From NCBI RefSeq assembly GCF_902804475.1, contig NZ_CADCSU010000097.1:1-64000 (forward strand): DNA of 64,000 bases, read 5' to 3'. Shown here piece by piece: positions 7,937 through 16,283 of the stretch (its first letter is position 1; each line of letters starts with the position of its first letter). The position numbers were made by a program, and so were the translations under genes. Below the pieces are notes generated by a model. It made no database searches and was not told the origin of the DNA. It saw only the letters and a list, made by a program, of their open reading frames with translations. The stretch is from Flavobacterium bizetiae (GTDB lineage Bacteria > Bacteroidota > Bacteroidia > Flavobacteriales > Flavobacteriaceae).

Positions 7937-8299
7937 TTAATAAGGGCAATGTCTGCAGTCATTTCCGCAGCAAGAACCTCTTTTTAAGTGAAACCAGGTT
8001 TTAAAAACATAATTTCCATTTTCGATATAATAATCAATTCCTTCAATTAGTTTTTCTTGTTTGGGTAAAGTTATGGCTTTGTTTTTAAGCGCTTTTTGAG
8101 GCGTAATCGTTTCTACATAAGCATCAATTTTGTCTTCGCAAGCTTCTTTAAAGCAAACCGGACAAAGGCAATCGCCACCATCAGAAAGGTTAAAAATAGG
8201 AGGGAAATCATTGCACCAACATTTGCTTTCTGCTGAAATATCTCCACAAGTAAAAGAAGATTCACAGCTGGAACAAACTTTTGTTTTTATGCTATTCAT
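7937..8299 (-). CDS. Cysteine-rich CWC protein with DUF5522-like C-terminus
   Basis: This 120-residue soluble protein has two Cys-rich parts. The N-terminus (CSSCESSFTCG...CWC...CLCPVCF) matches the CWC type, and the C-terminus ends GSCCGNDCRHCPY, the DUF5522 signature. The Cys spacing suggests metal binding, probably zinc or an Fe-S cluster. Function is unknown. It lies between cobU and the divergent btuF gene, separated from cobU by copy A of a dispersed repeat, so a link to B12 metabolism is only positional. Confidence 0.85.
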   Translation of the reverse strand: MNSIKTKVCSSCESSFTCGDISAESKCWCNDFPPIFNLSDGGDCLCPVCFKEACEDKIDAYVETITPQKALKNKAITLPKQEKLIEGIDYYIENGNYVFKTWFHLKRGSCCGNDCRHCPY

Positions 8300-8365
8300 A
8301 GGTTAAATGTAGTATTTATTGCTTTTTGTAAGAATAAAGATAAATAAAAAAAATAGAAATTGCCT

Positions 8366-8373
8366 TACCTTTG
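8366..8373 (+). promoter_or_regulatory. Possible -7 promoter box for btuFCD
   Basis: TACCTTTG matches TAnnTTTG about 100 bp before the btuF start in the divergent intergenic region. No clear -33 box and no riboswitch signature was seen between this site and the gene. Confidence 0.4.
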
Positions 8374-8470
8374 TCACTATCAAAATGCAAATTACGAAAT
8401 GGTCATGATTTAAGTTAAACGTCAAAATCCAGAAATCAAAAACTATTCCTTAAAATAAGATAACCTATTT

Positions 8471-9613
8471 ATGAAAAAATTATTCCCTAAATTAATTTTT
8501 ATTTTACCTCTTTTTCTTCTTGTTGGATGTAAAAAAAATGAGACTGAAACCGTTGCAAAAGATACTAATGCAAAAAATAGTATCGAATATGCATCCGGGC
8601 TTTCTATTGTTAAACACGAAGGATATTCAATAGTAACCGTAACAGAACCATGGCCAAATGCCAATGCAAAATTTACTTATGTCCTAAAAGAAAAAGAAGC
8701 TAAAGTTCCGGACAGTTTACAAAAATACACCACCATAAAAGTACCTTTAGAATCTGTTGTGGTAACTTCAACAACCAATATTCCGTTTCTTGAAATGTTA
8801 GAAATAGAAGATAAATTGGTTGGTTTTCCTCATACTGATTACGTTTCATCAGAAAAAACAAGAGCTTTAATCGACAAAGGCTCCGTTAAAAATGTAGGTG
8901 AAAACGAAAAATTAAATATCGAGCAATTAATCGAATTATCTCCGGATCTGATTGTAACTTTTGGTGTAGACAACAACAATCCAACATTGGATAATTTAAA
9001 GAAAAGCGGACTAAACGTACTGATCCAAGCCGATTGGATGGAGCAATCTCCACTAGGAAAAGCAGAATGGATCAAACTTTACGGAGCTTTATTTGGTAAA
9101 GAAGACAAAGCCAAAGAATTGTTTGATAAAATTGTATTAAGCTACGATCAGGCCAAAAAATTAGTGGCAGATAAACCTGCGACTTCAACTGTTTTATATG
9201 GCTCTATGTATGAAGATGTTTGGTATGTAGCCAAAGGAAATAGTTGGGTTGCCCAGTTTATGAAAGATGCTCAGGCCAATTATTTATGGTCAGACTTAAA
9301 AGGAACCGGAAGCGAAGGTTTGTCTTTTGAAAAAGTATTGGTAAAAGCCAAAACGGCCAATTTCTGGATTGCTTCAGGATCATTCAAAACGTTAGAAGAA
9401 TTTGGAAAAACGAATCCGCATTACAGTCAATTTGATGCTTTTAAAAATAAAACCGTTTATACTTTCGAAGGTAAAGTAGGAGCAACTGGTGGAACTGTTT
9501 ATTATGAATTAGCACCAAGTCGCCCGGATTTAGTACTAAAAGATTATATCAAGATTTTTCATCCTGACTTATTGCCAAGCTATGAATTTACTTTTGCATC
9601 AAAATTAAATTAA
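8471..9613 (+). CDS. btuF: Periplasmic corrinoid/siderophore-type ABC substrate-binding lipoprotein
   Basis: This 380-residue protein has a lipoprotein signal (FLLVGCKK, Cys about residue 20) and a class III periplasmic binding domain from about residue 95 to 370. Recognisable segments are NIPFLEMLE, NIEQLIELSPDLIV and WYVAKGNSWVAQF. It is the first gene of an importer with FecCD-type permease and ATPase genes. The adjoining B12 genes favour cobalamin as the substrate (BtuF), although heme or siderophores use the same family. It is longer than E. coli BtuF because of an N-terminal extension. Confidence 0.8.
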   Translation: MKKLFPKLIFILPLFLLVGCKKNETETVAKDTNAKNSIEYASGLSIVKHEGYSIVTVTEPWPNANAKFTYVLKEKEAKVPDSLQKYTTIKVPLESVVVTSTTNIPFLEMLEIEDKLVGFPHTDYVSSEKTRALIDKGSVKNVGENEKLNIEQLIELSPDLIVTFGVDNNNPTLDNLKKSGLNVLIQADWMEQSPLGKAEWIKLYGALFGKEDKAKELFDKIVLSYDQAKKLVADKPATSTVLYGSMYEDVWYVAKGNSWVAQFMKDAQANYLWSDLKGTGSEGLSFEKVLVKAKTANFWIASGSFKTLEEFGKTNPHYSQFDAFKNKTVYTFEGKVGATGGTVYYELAPSRPDLVLKDYIKIFHPDLLPSYEFTFASKLN

Positions 9614-9618
9614 GCGTA

Positions 9619-10647
9619 TTGATCAATAAAAAGCGAAATATAATCCTGTTTTCGGTACTTGCCCTGGCACTTTTATTTATGTTTTTTCTGGACATTAGTT
9701 TGGGGTCAATCACCATTCCGTTCAAAGAAGTATATACGAGTTTAACGGGCGGTCATGCCAGCAAATCGACCTGGGAATATATCATCATCAACTATCGTTT
9801 GCCAAAGGCGATTACAGCAATGTTAGTAGGCGTGGGATTATCCATAAGCGGACTATTAATGCAAACCTTATTTCGAAATCCGTTGGCGGGACCAGATGTT
9901 TTAGGATTAAGTTCCGGAGCAATTTTGGCCGTAGCCATTGTAATTTTAGGAGCGGGCTTTTTGCCGACATTTCTAAACGTAATTTTATTATCGCCATACG
10001 GAATTGTATTTGCTTCAACATTAGGAAGTGTTTTGGTTTTAATGCTGGTTTTGTTAGTAGCACAACGCTTGCGAAATACGATGGCAATTTTAATTGTGGG
10101 ACTTATGTTTGGTAGTTTTACCAGCGCGATTGTTGGGGTTTTAACTTATTTTAGTTCGGCAGAACAATTGCAAAAATTTACCTTTTGGTCATTAGGAAGC
10201 TTAGGAAATCTCTCCTGGACATCTATTTCGATTTTGGCAGTTTGTGTTAGTTTTGGTTTGCTTTTAAGTGCTAGTAGCATCAAACCTTTAAATGCATTGC
10301 TTTTAGGCGAAAACTATGCTAAAAGCATGGGATTGAATTATAAAAAAGCAAGATTGGTTATCATATTTGCTACTAGTATTTTAGCCGGCAGCGTTACTGC
10401 TTTTGCCGGTCCAATTGCTTTTATTGGTTTAGCTGTTCCGCATATTGCAAAACTAACATTTCAAACCAGCAATCACGCGGTTTTATATTGGAGTACTTTT
10501 TTTTACGGAGGTATTATTATGCTTTTTTGTGATATTGCCTCGCAATTACCGGGATTAGATACCACATTGCCAATTAATGCCATAACATCAATAATTGGGG
10601 CGCCAGTTGTTGTATATTTATTAATGCGAAAAAGAAATTTTCAGTAA
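9619..10647 (+). CDS. btuC: FecCD/BtuC-family ABC transporter permease
   Basis: This 342-residue polytopic protein of the BtuC/FecCD family has about ten hydrophobic helices, the RLPKAITAMLVG and GLLMQTLFRNPLAGPDVLG signatures, and a GPIAFIGLAVPHI segment that contacts the ATPase. The start is TTG at 9619, five bases after the btuF stop; later ATGs would delete the first helix. It should form the inner-membrane channel for the corrinoid bound by btuF. The gene is followed by a GxxExxY insert instead of directly by the ATPase gene. Confidence 0.87.
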   Translation: MINKKRNIILFSVLALALLFMFFLDISLGSITIPFKEVYTSLTGGHASKSTWEYIIINYRLPKAITAMLVGVGLSISGLLMQTLFRNPLAGPDVLGLSSGAILAVAIVILGAGFLPTFLNVILLSPYGIVFASTLGSVLVLMLVLLVAQRLRNTMAILIVGLMFGSFTSAIVGVLTYFSSAEQLQKFTFWSLGSLGNLSWTSISILAVCVSFGLLLSASSIKPLNALLLGENYAKSMGLNYKKARLVIIFATSILAGSVTAFAGPIAFIGLAVPHIAKLTFQTSNHAVLYWSTFFYGGIIMLFCDIASQLPGLDTTLPINAITSIIGAPVVVYLLMRKRNFQ

Positions 10648-10672
10648 AATATTAAGAAAATTATTACTTTTA

Positions 10673-10696
10673 TTTTTTAAACACATAGAAACATAG
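10673..10696 (+). repeat. Left arm of 24-bp inverted repeat around the GxxExxY gene
   Basis: Six T residues and then AAACACATAGAAACATAG; positions 10673-10696 are the exact reverse complement of 11199-11222. This arm lies 25 bp after the btuC stop. Confidence 0.9.
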
Positions 10697-10720
10697 TTTT
10701 TATTTCAATTAAAAAAATTA

Positions 10721-11134
10721 ATGATTACGCAAAAGTATTTAGACGAATTAACTTATGAAGTTATTGGAGCTTCTATAGAAGTACATAAAATAATTGGAAA
10801 AGGATTGCTTGAAAATGTATATCACCAATGCCTGAAAGAAGAACTTTCACAAAGAAAATTAAATTTTTTCACAGAGATGAAAGTGCCGATAACATATAAA
10901 GGACAAGAATTGATTACAGATTTTAGATGTGATTTATTTGTTGAAAATTGTCTGGTTGTTGAATTAAAAACCGTTTCTGAAATAAATCCGGTTCATAAAG
11001 CACAGCTCTTAACTTATATGAAGCTTTTAAAAGCTCCAAAAGGAATTATAATTAATTTTAATTGTTTTAATATATTTAAAGAAGGTCAAAAAACATTTGT
11101 AAATGAATATTTCAACTTATTCCCAAAGTTTTAA
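10721..11134 (+). CDS. GxxExxY protein (PD-(D/E)XK nuclease-like)
   Basis: This 137-residue protein carries the name-giving motif GLLENVY at residues 28-34. A PD-(D/E)XK-like core has Asp71 in FRCDLFV and ELK at 81-83. Proteins of this family (PF13366) are widespread in Bacteroidetes and of unknown role, and the fold predicts a nuclease. The gene splits the btuC-btuD pair and is enclosed by a perfect 24-bp inverted repeat, so it probably arrived as a cassette. The surrounding transporter genes remain intact and co-oriented, so it may be read through as part of their transcript. Confidence 0.88.
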   Translation: MITQKYLDELTYEVIGASIEVHKIIGKGLLENVYHQCLKEELSQRKLNFFTEMKVPITYKGQELITDFRCDLFVENCLVVELKTVSEINPVHKAQLLTYMKLLKAPKGIIINFNCFNIFKEGQKTFVNEYFNLFPKF

Positions 11135-11198
11135 ATAATTTGAACTATGTGTAATTTACGAGTAAATTTAAAATATAACTCTTACGAAAAAGAAAATC

Positions 11199-11222
11199 CT
11201 ATGTTTCTATGTGTTTAAAAAA
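11199..11222 (+). repeat. Right arm of 24-bp inverted repeat around the GxxExxY gene
   Basis: CTATGTTTCTATGTGTTT plus six A residues, an exact reverse complement of the arm at 10673-10696. It ends 9 bp before the btuD ATG, so the inserted unit now supplies most of the btuD upstream sequence. Confidence 0.9.
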
Positions 11223-11231
11223 CAAACCACA

Positions 11232-12008
11232 ATGAGCACCATCCTAAAAACTTCAAATTTAAGCATTGGCTATAAGTCCAAGAAAGAAACTGTGACTATT
11301 GCCGAGAATCTTAATTTGAACTTATCTGCAGGGAAACTCATTTCATTAATAGGAGCAAACGGAATTGGGAAATCGACTTTATTGCGAACCATTACAGGAA
11401 TTCAGGAACCATTATCAGGAAATGTTTTTCTGAATGAAAAAAGCATCAACACCTACAATCCTTTAGATTTAGCACAAAATCTAAGTTTGGTCTTAACCGA
11501 AAAACTACCACCAAGTAATCTTTCCGTTTTTGAGTTAGTGGCACTAGGCCGCCAGCCTTACACCAACTGGATAGGCACTTTGACCCAAACCGACATCGAG
11601 AAAGTTCAGGAAGCACTACAGCTGACTCAAATCGAACATTTAGCACAGAAAAAACATTTCGAAATTAGCGACGGACAATTGCAAAAAGTATTAATCGCCA
11701 GAGCTTTGGCACAAGATACCCCGCTTATTATTTTGGATGAACCCACAACCCATCTCGATTTACTGCACAAAGTTTCACTGTTTAAATTACTGAAAAAACT
11801 CACACAAGAAACTCAAAAGTGTATTTTATTCTCGACACATGATATCGATTTGGCGATTCAGTTAAGCGACGAAATGATCATCATGACACCGGAAGTAATT
11901 GTTCAGGATGAACCTTGTCATCTTATCTCAAACGGAAGTTTTGCAAATTTGTTCAAAGACGAACACATCGCTTTTGATGCGGAGAAAGGCAAGTTTATAA
12001 TAACTTAA
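11232..12008 (+). CDS. btuD: ABC transporter ATPase of the corrinoid/siderophore importer
   Basis: This 258-residue ATPase of the FecE/BtuD class has Walker A GANGIGKST at residues 41-49, a signature motif ISDGQLQKVLIARAL (SDGQ in place of the usual SGGQ) and Walker B LIILDEPTTHLD. I chose the ATG at 11232; an upstream GTG at 11211 lies within the inverted repeat arm and adds only seven residues. It should power the btuF/btuC importer. The last 4 bp overlap the converging gene on the other strand. Confidence 0.88.
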   Translation: MSTILKTSNLSIGYKSKKETVTIAENLNLNLSAGKLISLIGANGIGKSTLLRTITGIQEPLSGNVFLNEKSINTYNPLDLAQNLSLVLTEKLPPSNLSVFELVALGRQPYTNWIGTLTQTDIEKVQEALQLTQIEHLAQKKHFEISDGQLQKVLIARALAQDTPLIILDEPTTHLDLLHKVSLFKLLKKLTQETQKCILFSTHDIDLAIQLSDEMIIMTPEVIVQDEPCHLISNGSFANLFKDEHIAFDAEKGKFIIT

Positions 12009-12811
12009 TTGTTGTTCTCAAAGCGTACTCTGTAAACCTGAAGTAATTTTTCTAATTCTTCAAATTTTACAGTTAATTCACCAATGTTAATCATCTCATT
12101 ATTAAATGCGAGATAATTTGTAGAGCTTTTTCCGCTGTTTTGTGTAAACACTCTATCGTCATAAATTTTATCCCAGGAAACCATTTTCTTATTTTTTAAT
12201 TTTATTCCCTTAGCATTAATTGTGATTTGAGGATCGCTGTCTCTTAATTTTTTAGTTTGATCATAGCCAAGATATAAACCAACCACAACCAGAATGGACA
12301 TGAAATAATCGTTATCTAAAAGAAAATATATTCCAAGAGAGATCATGCCTACACTAATAATTAATAAAAATACTAACGTAGTTTTCGAATAATAAATTAA
12401 AGTTTCTTTGGGGATATTGATGTCATCTTCATAAACATCTTTTTCAAGGAATTTTTTTTCCAGTGATTTCAGTTTTGTTTTTTGCTCAAGACTTTTAAAT
12501 TCTGTTTTTTCGAACCAACTGTCACTGTTCCAGATTAATTTTTGCTCAATTGCTTTTCGTTTTAATTCACGAACATTTCGGACATTTTCAAATGCCCAGA
12601 CTTTCCATCTATTTACAAAATAACTCCAGGTAAGCCAGCCGAATAAAAAACCAGAAAAAAAACCGATTAGAATAATCCAAGTGGAAACTATTTCATAAAC
12701 ACTCAAAACAATACTAGCAACGATGAATGTAAAAGTGACAAACATGGGTAGATAAACCAGTTGCCCTTTTCCTTTAGCTAATGCTTCATTGACTGTAACT
12801 TCTCTCTCCAT
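12005..12811 (-). CDS. Membrane protein of unknown function
   Basis: This 268-residue protein has two N-terminal transmembrane helices (about residues 20-65), a charged cytoplasmic stretch rich in Lys and Glu (about 75-150), two further helices (about 148-185) and a C-terminal soluble domain. The tail INAKGIKLKNKKMVSWDKI resembles YcxB-like domains that place a Trp-containing strand after a membrane anchor. I do not recognise a specific function. It ends against btuD with a 4-bp overlap and follows trmL by one base, so it may be transcribed with trmL. Confidence 0.75.
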   Translation of the reverse strand: MEREVTVNEALAKGKGQLVYLPMFVTFTFIVASIVLSVYEIVSTWIILIGFFSGFLFGWLTWSYFVNRWKVWAFENVRNVRELKRKAIEQKLIWNSDSWFEKTEFKSLEQKTKLKSLEKKFLEKDVYEDDINIPKETLIYYSKTTLVFLLIISVGMISLGIYFLLDNDYFMSILVVVGLYLGYDQTKKLRDSDPQITINAKGIKLKNKKMVSWDKIYDDRVFTQNSGKSSTNYLAFNNEMINIGELTVKFEELEKLLQVYRVRFENNN

Positions 12812-12812
12812 T

Positions 12813-13268
12813 TTAACTCTTCAACCCAATTTGTCTTTTAGCCTCACCAACCACAAAAGCTACAGAATTTGCGATATTAAAACTTCTGATTAATTTCGAC
12901 ATTGGAATCGTTAAATGATTTTCAAAACGAGCTAAAATTGCTGCGCTTAATCCAACACTTTCTTTCCCAAAAACCAACCAGTCTCCATCCTGAAAATCAG
13001 TTTCAAGATATGATTTTTCAGCATGAGAACTCATCAGGAAAACACGTGATTGATCCGGAATCCTTGCGATCCATTCTTCTATATTTTGATATTCAGTAAC
13101 ATCAAGATGTACCCAATAATCCAATCCCGAACGTTTCAGGTTTTTATCATTAATCACAAATCCAAACGGATGAATTAAGTGCAATCTACTTTCAGTACCT
13201 ACACACAATCTTCCAATATTTCCAGTGTTATTTGGTATTTCAGGTTCTACAAGAACAACGTTTAGCAT
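12813..13268 (-). CDS. trmL: tRNA (cytidine/uridine-34-2'-O)-methyltransferase
   Basis: This 151-residue SPOUT methyltransferase has the motifs VEPEIPNNTGNIGRLC (residues 7-22), LVFGKESVGL and FNIANSVAFVVGEA, which build the deep trefoil knot that binds S-adenosylmethionine. TrmL methylates the ribose of the wobble base in certain tRNA-Leu species. Length and motifs match the family over the full protein. Confidence 0.94.
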   Translation of the reverse strand: MLNVVLVEPEIPNNTGNIGRLCVGTESRLHLIHPFGFVINDKNLKRSGLDYWVHLDVTEYQNIEEWIARIPDQSRVFLMSSHAEKSYLETDFQDGDWLVFGKESVGLSAAILARFENHLTIPMSKLIRSFNIANSVAFVVGEAKRQIGLKS

Positions 13269-13348
13269 TTTTTTGAGTTATGAATTATGAGTTATAAATT
13301 ATTGAGTTTCCAAAAATTATTTAATTTTCTAATTGCCAAATTATCTAA

Positions 13349-13909
13349 TTAAAAATGATCAACCTCTCGAACTTCTCCCGCTTTTAAGTCTTGCAAATAT
13401 ACATTTCCTATACGAACGCGAACCAATCTTAAAGTAGGAAAACCAACTGCGGCAGTCATTTTTCGAACCTGACGAAACTTTCCTTCATTTACTGTTATCG
13501 ATGCCCATGAAGTTGGCCCATGACGTTCGTCGCGTATTTTTTTTGCCCTTGGCCCAAAATCTGGAATTTCAGTCACGATAAAAGCAGAGCAGGGTTTGGT
13601 TTTGTATTTACCTCCATCAAAACCAATTTCGACACCATTTTGCAATTGTTCAATCGCTTCAGGAGTAATTACGCCATCAACCTGAACATAATATTCTTTG
13701 TCAACTTTTTTGCTTCTTATTTGCTCGCTCACTTTTCCGTCGGTTGTGAGTAAAAGTAGTCCTTCAGAATCTTCGTCAAGTCTGCCAATCGCCATTGTTC
13801 CTTCCGGAAAATCGTGTAATTCTCCTAAAAGCTTTTTCTTTCTTTTCAATTCATAAATAAATTGACTCAGATAGCCGTAAGGTTTAAAAAGAATAAAATG
13901 TTGATGCAT
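13349..13909 (-). CDS. rluE: RluE-like rRNA pseudouridine synthase
   Basis: This 186-residue RsuA/RluE-class synthase has the catalytic motif GRLDEDSEGLLLLT (Asp in RLDxxSEG) at about residues 42-55 and the KxYxVxV and EGKFRQVRKM segments. It lacks an N-terminal S4 domain, as RluE does. RluE makes pseudouridine in 23S rRNA helix 80. The closely related RluB/RluF subfamilies are longer. Confidence 0.9.
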   Translation of the reverse strand: MHQHFILFKPYGYLSQFIYELKRKKKLLGELHDFPEGTMAIGRLDEDSEGLLLLTTDGKVSEQIRSKKVDKEYYVQVDGVITPEAIEQLQNGVEIGFDGGKYKTKPCSAFIVTEIPDFGPRAKKIRDERHGPTSWASITVNEGKFRQVRKMTAAVGFPTLRLVRVRIGNVYLQDLKAGEVREVDHF

Positions 13910-13968
13910 GCCGTATTTTTTGAATGCAAAGATAGTTTTGTTTCAGAAGTAATTCCAACTTATTATGA

Positions 13969-14169
13969 TCATTCGTTTTTCATTTTCTTCAACCATAAAT
14001 ACACGAACCAAATTACCGTTACCACAAAAATCACCAATAAAGGCACGTAATAATACTGAATGAAATTATGAAAGTAACTTCCAATGAAAAGATAAGCTGA
14101 AGCGATGCAGAGCTTTATTATAATAAACTCAGCATTAGTCCAGGTGGTTTTGATTTTGAAAAAGTTCAT
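13969..14169 (-). CDS. Small two-helix membrane protein, unknown
   Basis: This 66-residue protein starts MNFFKIKTTWTN and has two hydrophobic helices (about residues 14-28 and 40-59) and a basic end (LWLKKMKNE). The frame is open further upstream to 14289, but the extra 40 residues lack a plausible start context, so I favour the ATG at 14169. Short two-helix proteins of this kind are common in flavobacteria. No function can be assigned. Confidence 0.6.
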   Translation of the reverse strand: MNFFKIKTTWTNAEFIIIKLCIASAYLFIGSYFHNFIQYYYVPLLVIFVVTVIWFVYLWLKKMKNE

Positions 14170-14357
14170 AATATGAGTTTTTTGAATTTTAGAATCTAAT
14201 TTACGATAATATTGGGTTAACGTTTTGAAAATGATATTGTTATTTGTTTTTAGTTTGATTTCTAGAATTATTAAAGAAACCAAAAGCAATGTTAAAGAGC
14301 TTACTTTTCCGCTATAGAATTCGTAATATTATAAGACTAACACTAAAATACAAAATT

Positions 14358-14729
14358 ATGGAAACTAATAATTTAGGATCGAAAAAGATAAATGGAGTAC
14401 AAAAAAATATAGATGAATCTAAAGGGAAAAACATTTCGCATGATGGAAAATCAGATGATCCGAATTTAAAAAAAGAGGTCGTTACAGATACTGAAGGAAA
14501 CAAAAAAGTCGTGGAAAGAGCCCGAAATGAAAATGAAGATATCAAAGAAGTAAAAGATGATGGGAAATCTAAAGGCGCAAATGCCAATAGGGGAGTTGCA
14601 TCAGATGAAGAAGCTAAAAAAACGGTAGAGAATAAAGACCGAAATTCTGATATCACGCCCAATCGTTATCCTAATTCTGATCCGGAAAGTCATGAAGATC
14701 GCGGAAATATGAAATTAGACGAAGAGTAG
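14358..14729 (+). CDS. Highly hydrophilic, probably disordered protein
   Basis: This 123-residue protein is almost entirely charged or polar (Lys, Glu, Asp, Asn, Ser) with no hydrophobic core, signal peptide or Cys. The composition resembles hydrophilins made during stationary phase or osmotic stress, but no family motif was recognised. The upstream part of the open frame (14289-14357) looks non-coding; the ATG at 14358 starts METNNLGSKK. A similar acidic protein lies at 52554-52874. Confidence 0.7.
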   Translation: METNNLGSKKINGVQKNIDESKGKNISHDGKSDDPNLKKEVVTDTEGNKKVVERARNENEDIKEVKDDGKSKGANANRGVASDEEAKKTVENKDRNSDITPNRYPNSDPESHEDRGNMKLDEE

Positions 14730-14890
14730 ATTCTATCTTTAAATACTAAAAAAATCCCTGATTTTAAGGCTTTTTATCTAAAATAACATTTGATTGGCAA
14801 ACGGCGTTAATGTTATTCTAAACTTGCTTGTGAGGTTTGTCGTCCCTGTAGTTCTTCGTAAATTGTAGTATAATTTAAAATATATTAAAA

Positions 14891-15643
14891 ATGGCACTTT
14901 TAGAAAACAAAGTAGCTTTTGTATCCGGTGGAGGTTCAGGAATTGGACGTGCAGTGGCAGAAGCTTACGCTCGAGAAGGAGCAAAAGTAGTACTTTCAGA
15001 TATTAACGTAGAACACGGAGAAGCAACCGTAAAATTTATAAAGGATAAAGGTGGAGAAGCTTTTTTTGTAAAAGGAGATTCATCAAACGCAAGCGACAAT
15101 AAACGTATGATTGAAGTAACCGTCTCAAAATACGGCCGACTTGACATTTCATGCAATAACGCAGGAATGGGAGGTCCGGCAAAACCAACAGGAGAATACG
15201 AACCCGAAGCCTGGGATAAAGTAATTGCGCTGAATTTAAGCGGTGTTTTTTATGCCTGCCGATATGAGTTAGACCAAATGGAAAAAAATGGCGGAGGAAG
15301 TATTGTAAATATCGCATCGATACACGGTCAGGTTGCAGCGCCACTTAGTCCTGCTTATACTGCATCAAAACATGGAGTAGTAGGATTAACTAAAAACATT
15401 GCGGCTGAATATGCCTTAAAAAATATTCGCTGTAATGCTGTCGGACCAGGTTACATCGAAACGGCTTTACTAAAAGATAATTTAAATAAAGATGCTATGA
15501 ATGCCGTTGCGGCAAAAGCACCTATGAATCGTTTAGGAACTGCTGAAGAGATTGCAGAATTAGTAGTATTTCTAAGTTCTGAAAAATCTTCTTTCACAAC
15601 CGGAAGTTACATCATTGCCGATGGTGGATATACAGCGATCTAA
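14891..15643 (+). CDS. Short-chain dehydrogenase/reductase (FabG/glucose dehydrogenase-like)
   Basis: This 250-residue classical SDR has the cofactor loop GGGSGIGRA (residues 14-22), NNAG at about 89-92, and a catalytic Ser with YTASK near 155-159. An Asp after the second strand (LSDI) suggests NAD(H) preference. It resembles broad-specificity FabG-like and glucose 1-dehydrogenase-like enzymes, so the substrate cannot be given. It is followed by a strong terminator, so it is probably transcribed alone. Confidence 0.88.
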   Translation: MALLENKVAFVSGGGSGIGRAVAEAYAREGAKVVLSDINVEHGEATVKFIKDKGGEAFFVKGDSSNASDNKRMIEVTVSKYGRLDISCNNAGMGGPAKPTGEYEPEAWDKVIALNLSGVFYACRYELDQMEKNGGGSIVNIASIHGQVAAPLSPAYTASKHGVVGLTKNIAAEYALKNIRCNAVGPGYIETALLKDNLNKDAMNAVAAKAPMNRLGTAEEIAELVVFLSSEKSSFTTGSYIIADGGYTAI

Positions 15644-15668
15644 AAATTGATTTCTTTTTATTATGATA

Positions 15669-15703
15669 AAAGGCATCCGTAAAAACTACGGATGCCTTTT
15701 TTT
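15669..15703 (+). terminator. Intrinsic terminator after the SDR gene
   Basis: A perfect 12-bp stem, AAAGGCATCCGT with ACGGATGCCTTT, and an 8-base loop are followed by a run of T. It may also end transcription from the converging gene at 15709-16230. Confidence 0.9.
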
Positions 15704-15708
15704 ATGTT

Positions 15709-16230
15709 TTAAAATAAAGCTTTAAATGTATTTAAATTTGGGTTAGGCGTTATTTCATAGAAATAATCCAGCTGCCATTTTTGAGTTTTCTGAGCTTGTT
15801 TACTTGTTGTTTCATCCCAAGGAGGATAAACCCTTGTCGCTCTTTTTCCTTCTTTAGTGGTTGTAGAAAAGATTCTTTTTTCAAGTAAAATACTTTTCGG
15901 GAAAATAAATTGTCCCAGTAAATCATCTTTTCGAACACTAACAATTACAAAATCAATAGCATCCAAAAAATCAAAAGGTGCTGTAATTCCGGTTGTATTG
16001 CGTTTCCATAAAGTTACAAACTGTCCGGTTTTTGTGGGTGTTATTTTCGCTTTTCTGTAGCAAATAGACTTTCCGTTCAAATAAAAACGATAAGCTTCAT
16101 AATCGGCACTTTCAGATTCTGGCTCAAGTAGAGTAATTTCAAAATTACAACAATCATAAACTGTTTCTTTGGCAATGATTAAATCTTCAGATAGTGACTT
16201 TTGATCGTTCCAATTGTTTTTGATTGTCAT
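15709..16230 (-). CDS. MepB-like protein
   Basis: This 173-residue soluble protein contains YRKAKITPTKTGQFVTLWKR and a PFD segment followed by a basic, aromatic C-terminal half (VYPPWDE). It resembles the MepB family, named from the mepRAB locus of Staphylococcus but of unknown biochemical role. No signal peptide or membrane segment. It stands alone between a terminator and the sigma/anti-sigma locus. Confidence 0.75.
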   Translation of the reverse strand: MTIKNNWNDQKSLSEDLIIAKETVYDCCNFEITLLEPESESADYEAYRFYLNGKSICYRKAKITPTKTGQFVTLWKRNTTGITAPFDFLDAIDFVIVSVRKDDLLGQFIFPKSILLEKRIFSTTTKEGKRATRVYPPWDETTSKQAQKTQKWQLDYFYEITPNPNLNTFKALF

Positions 16231-16283
16231 TTTAGGGAAATTTCTATTAGGTTATTTTGGGTAAAATTACCATAATAAGAACT

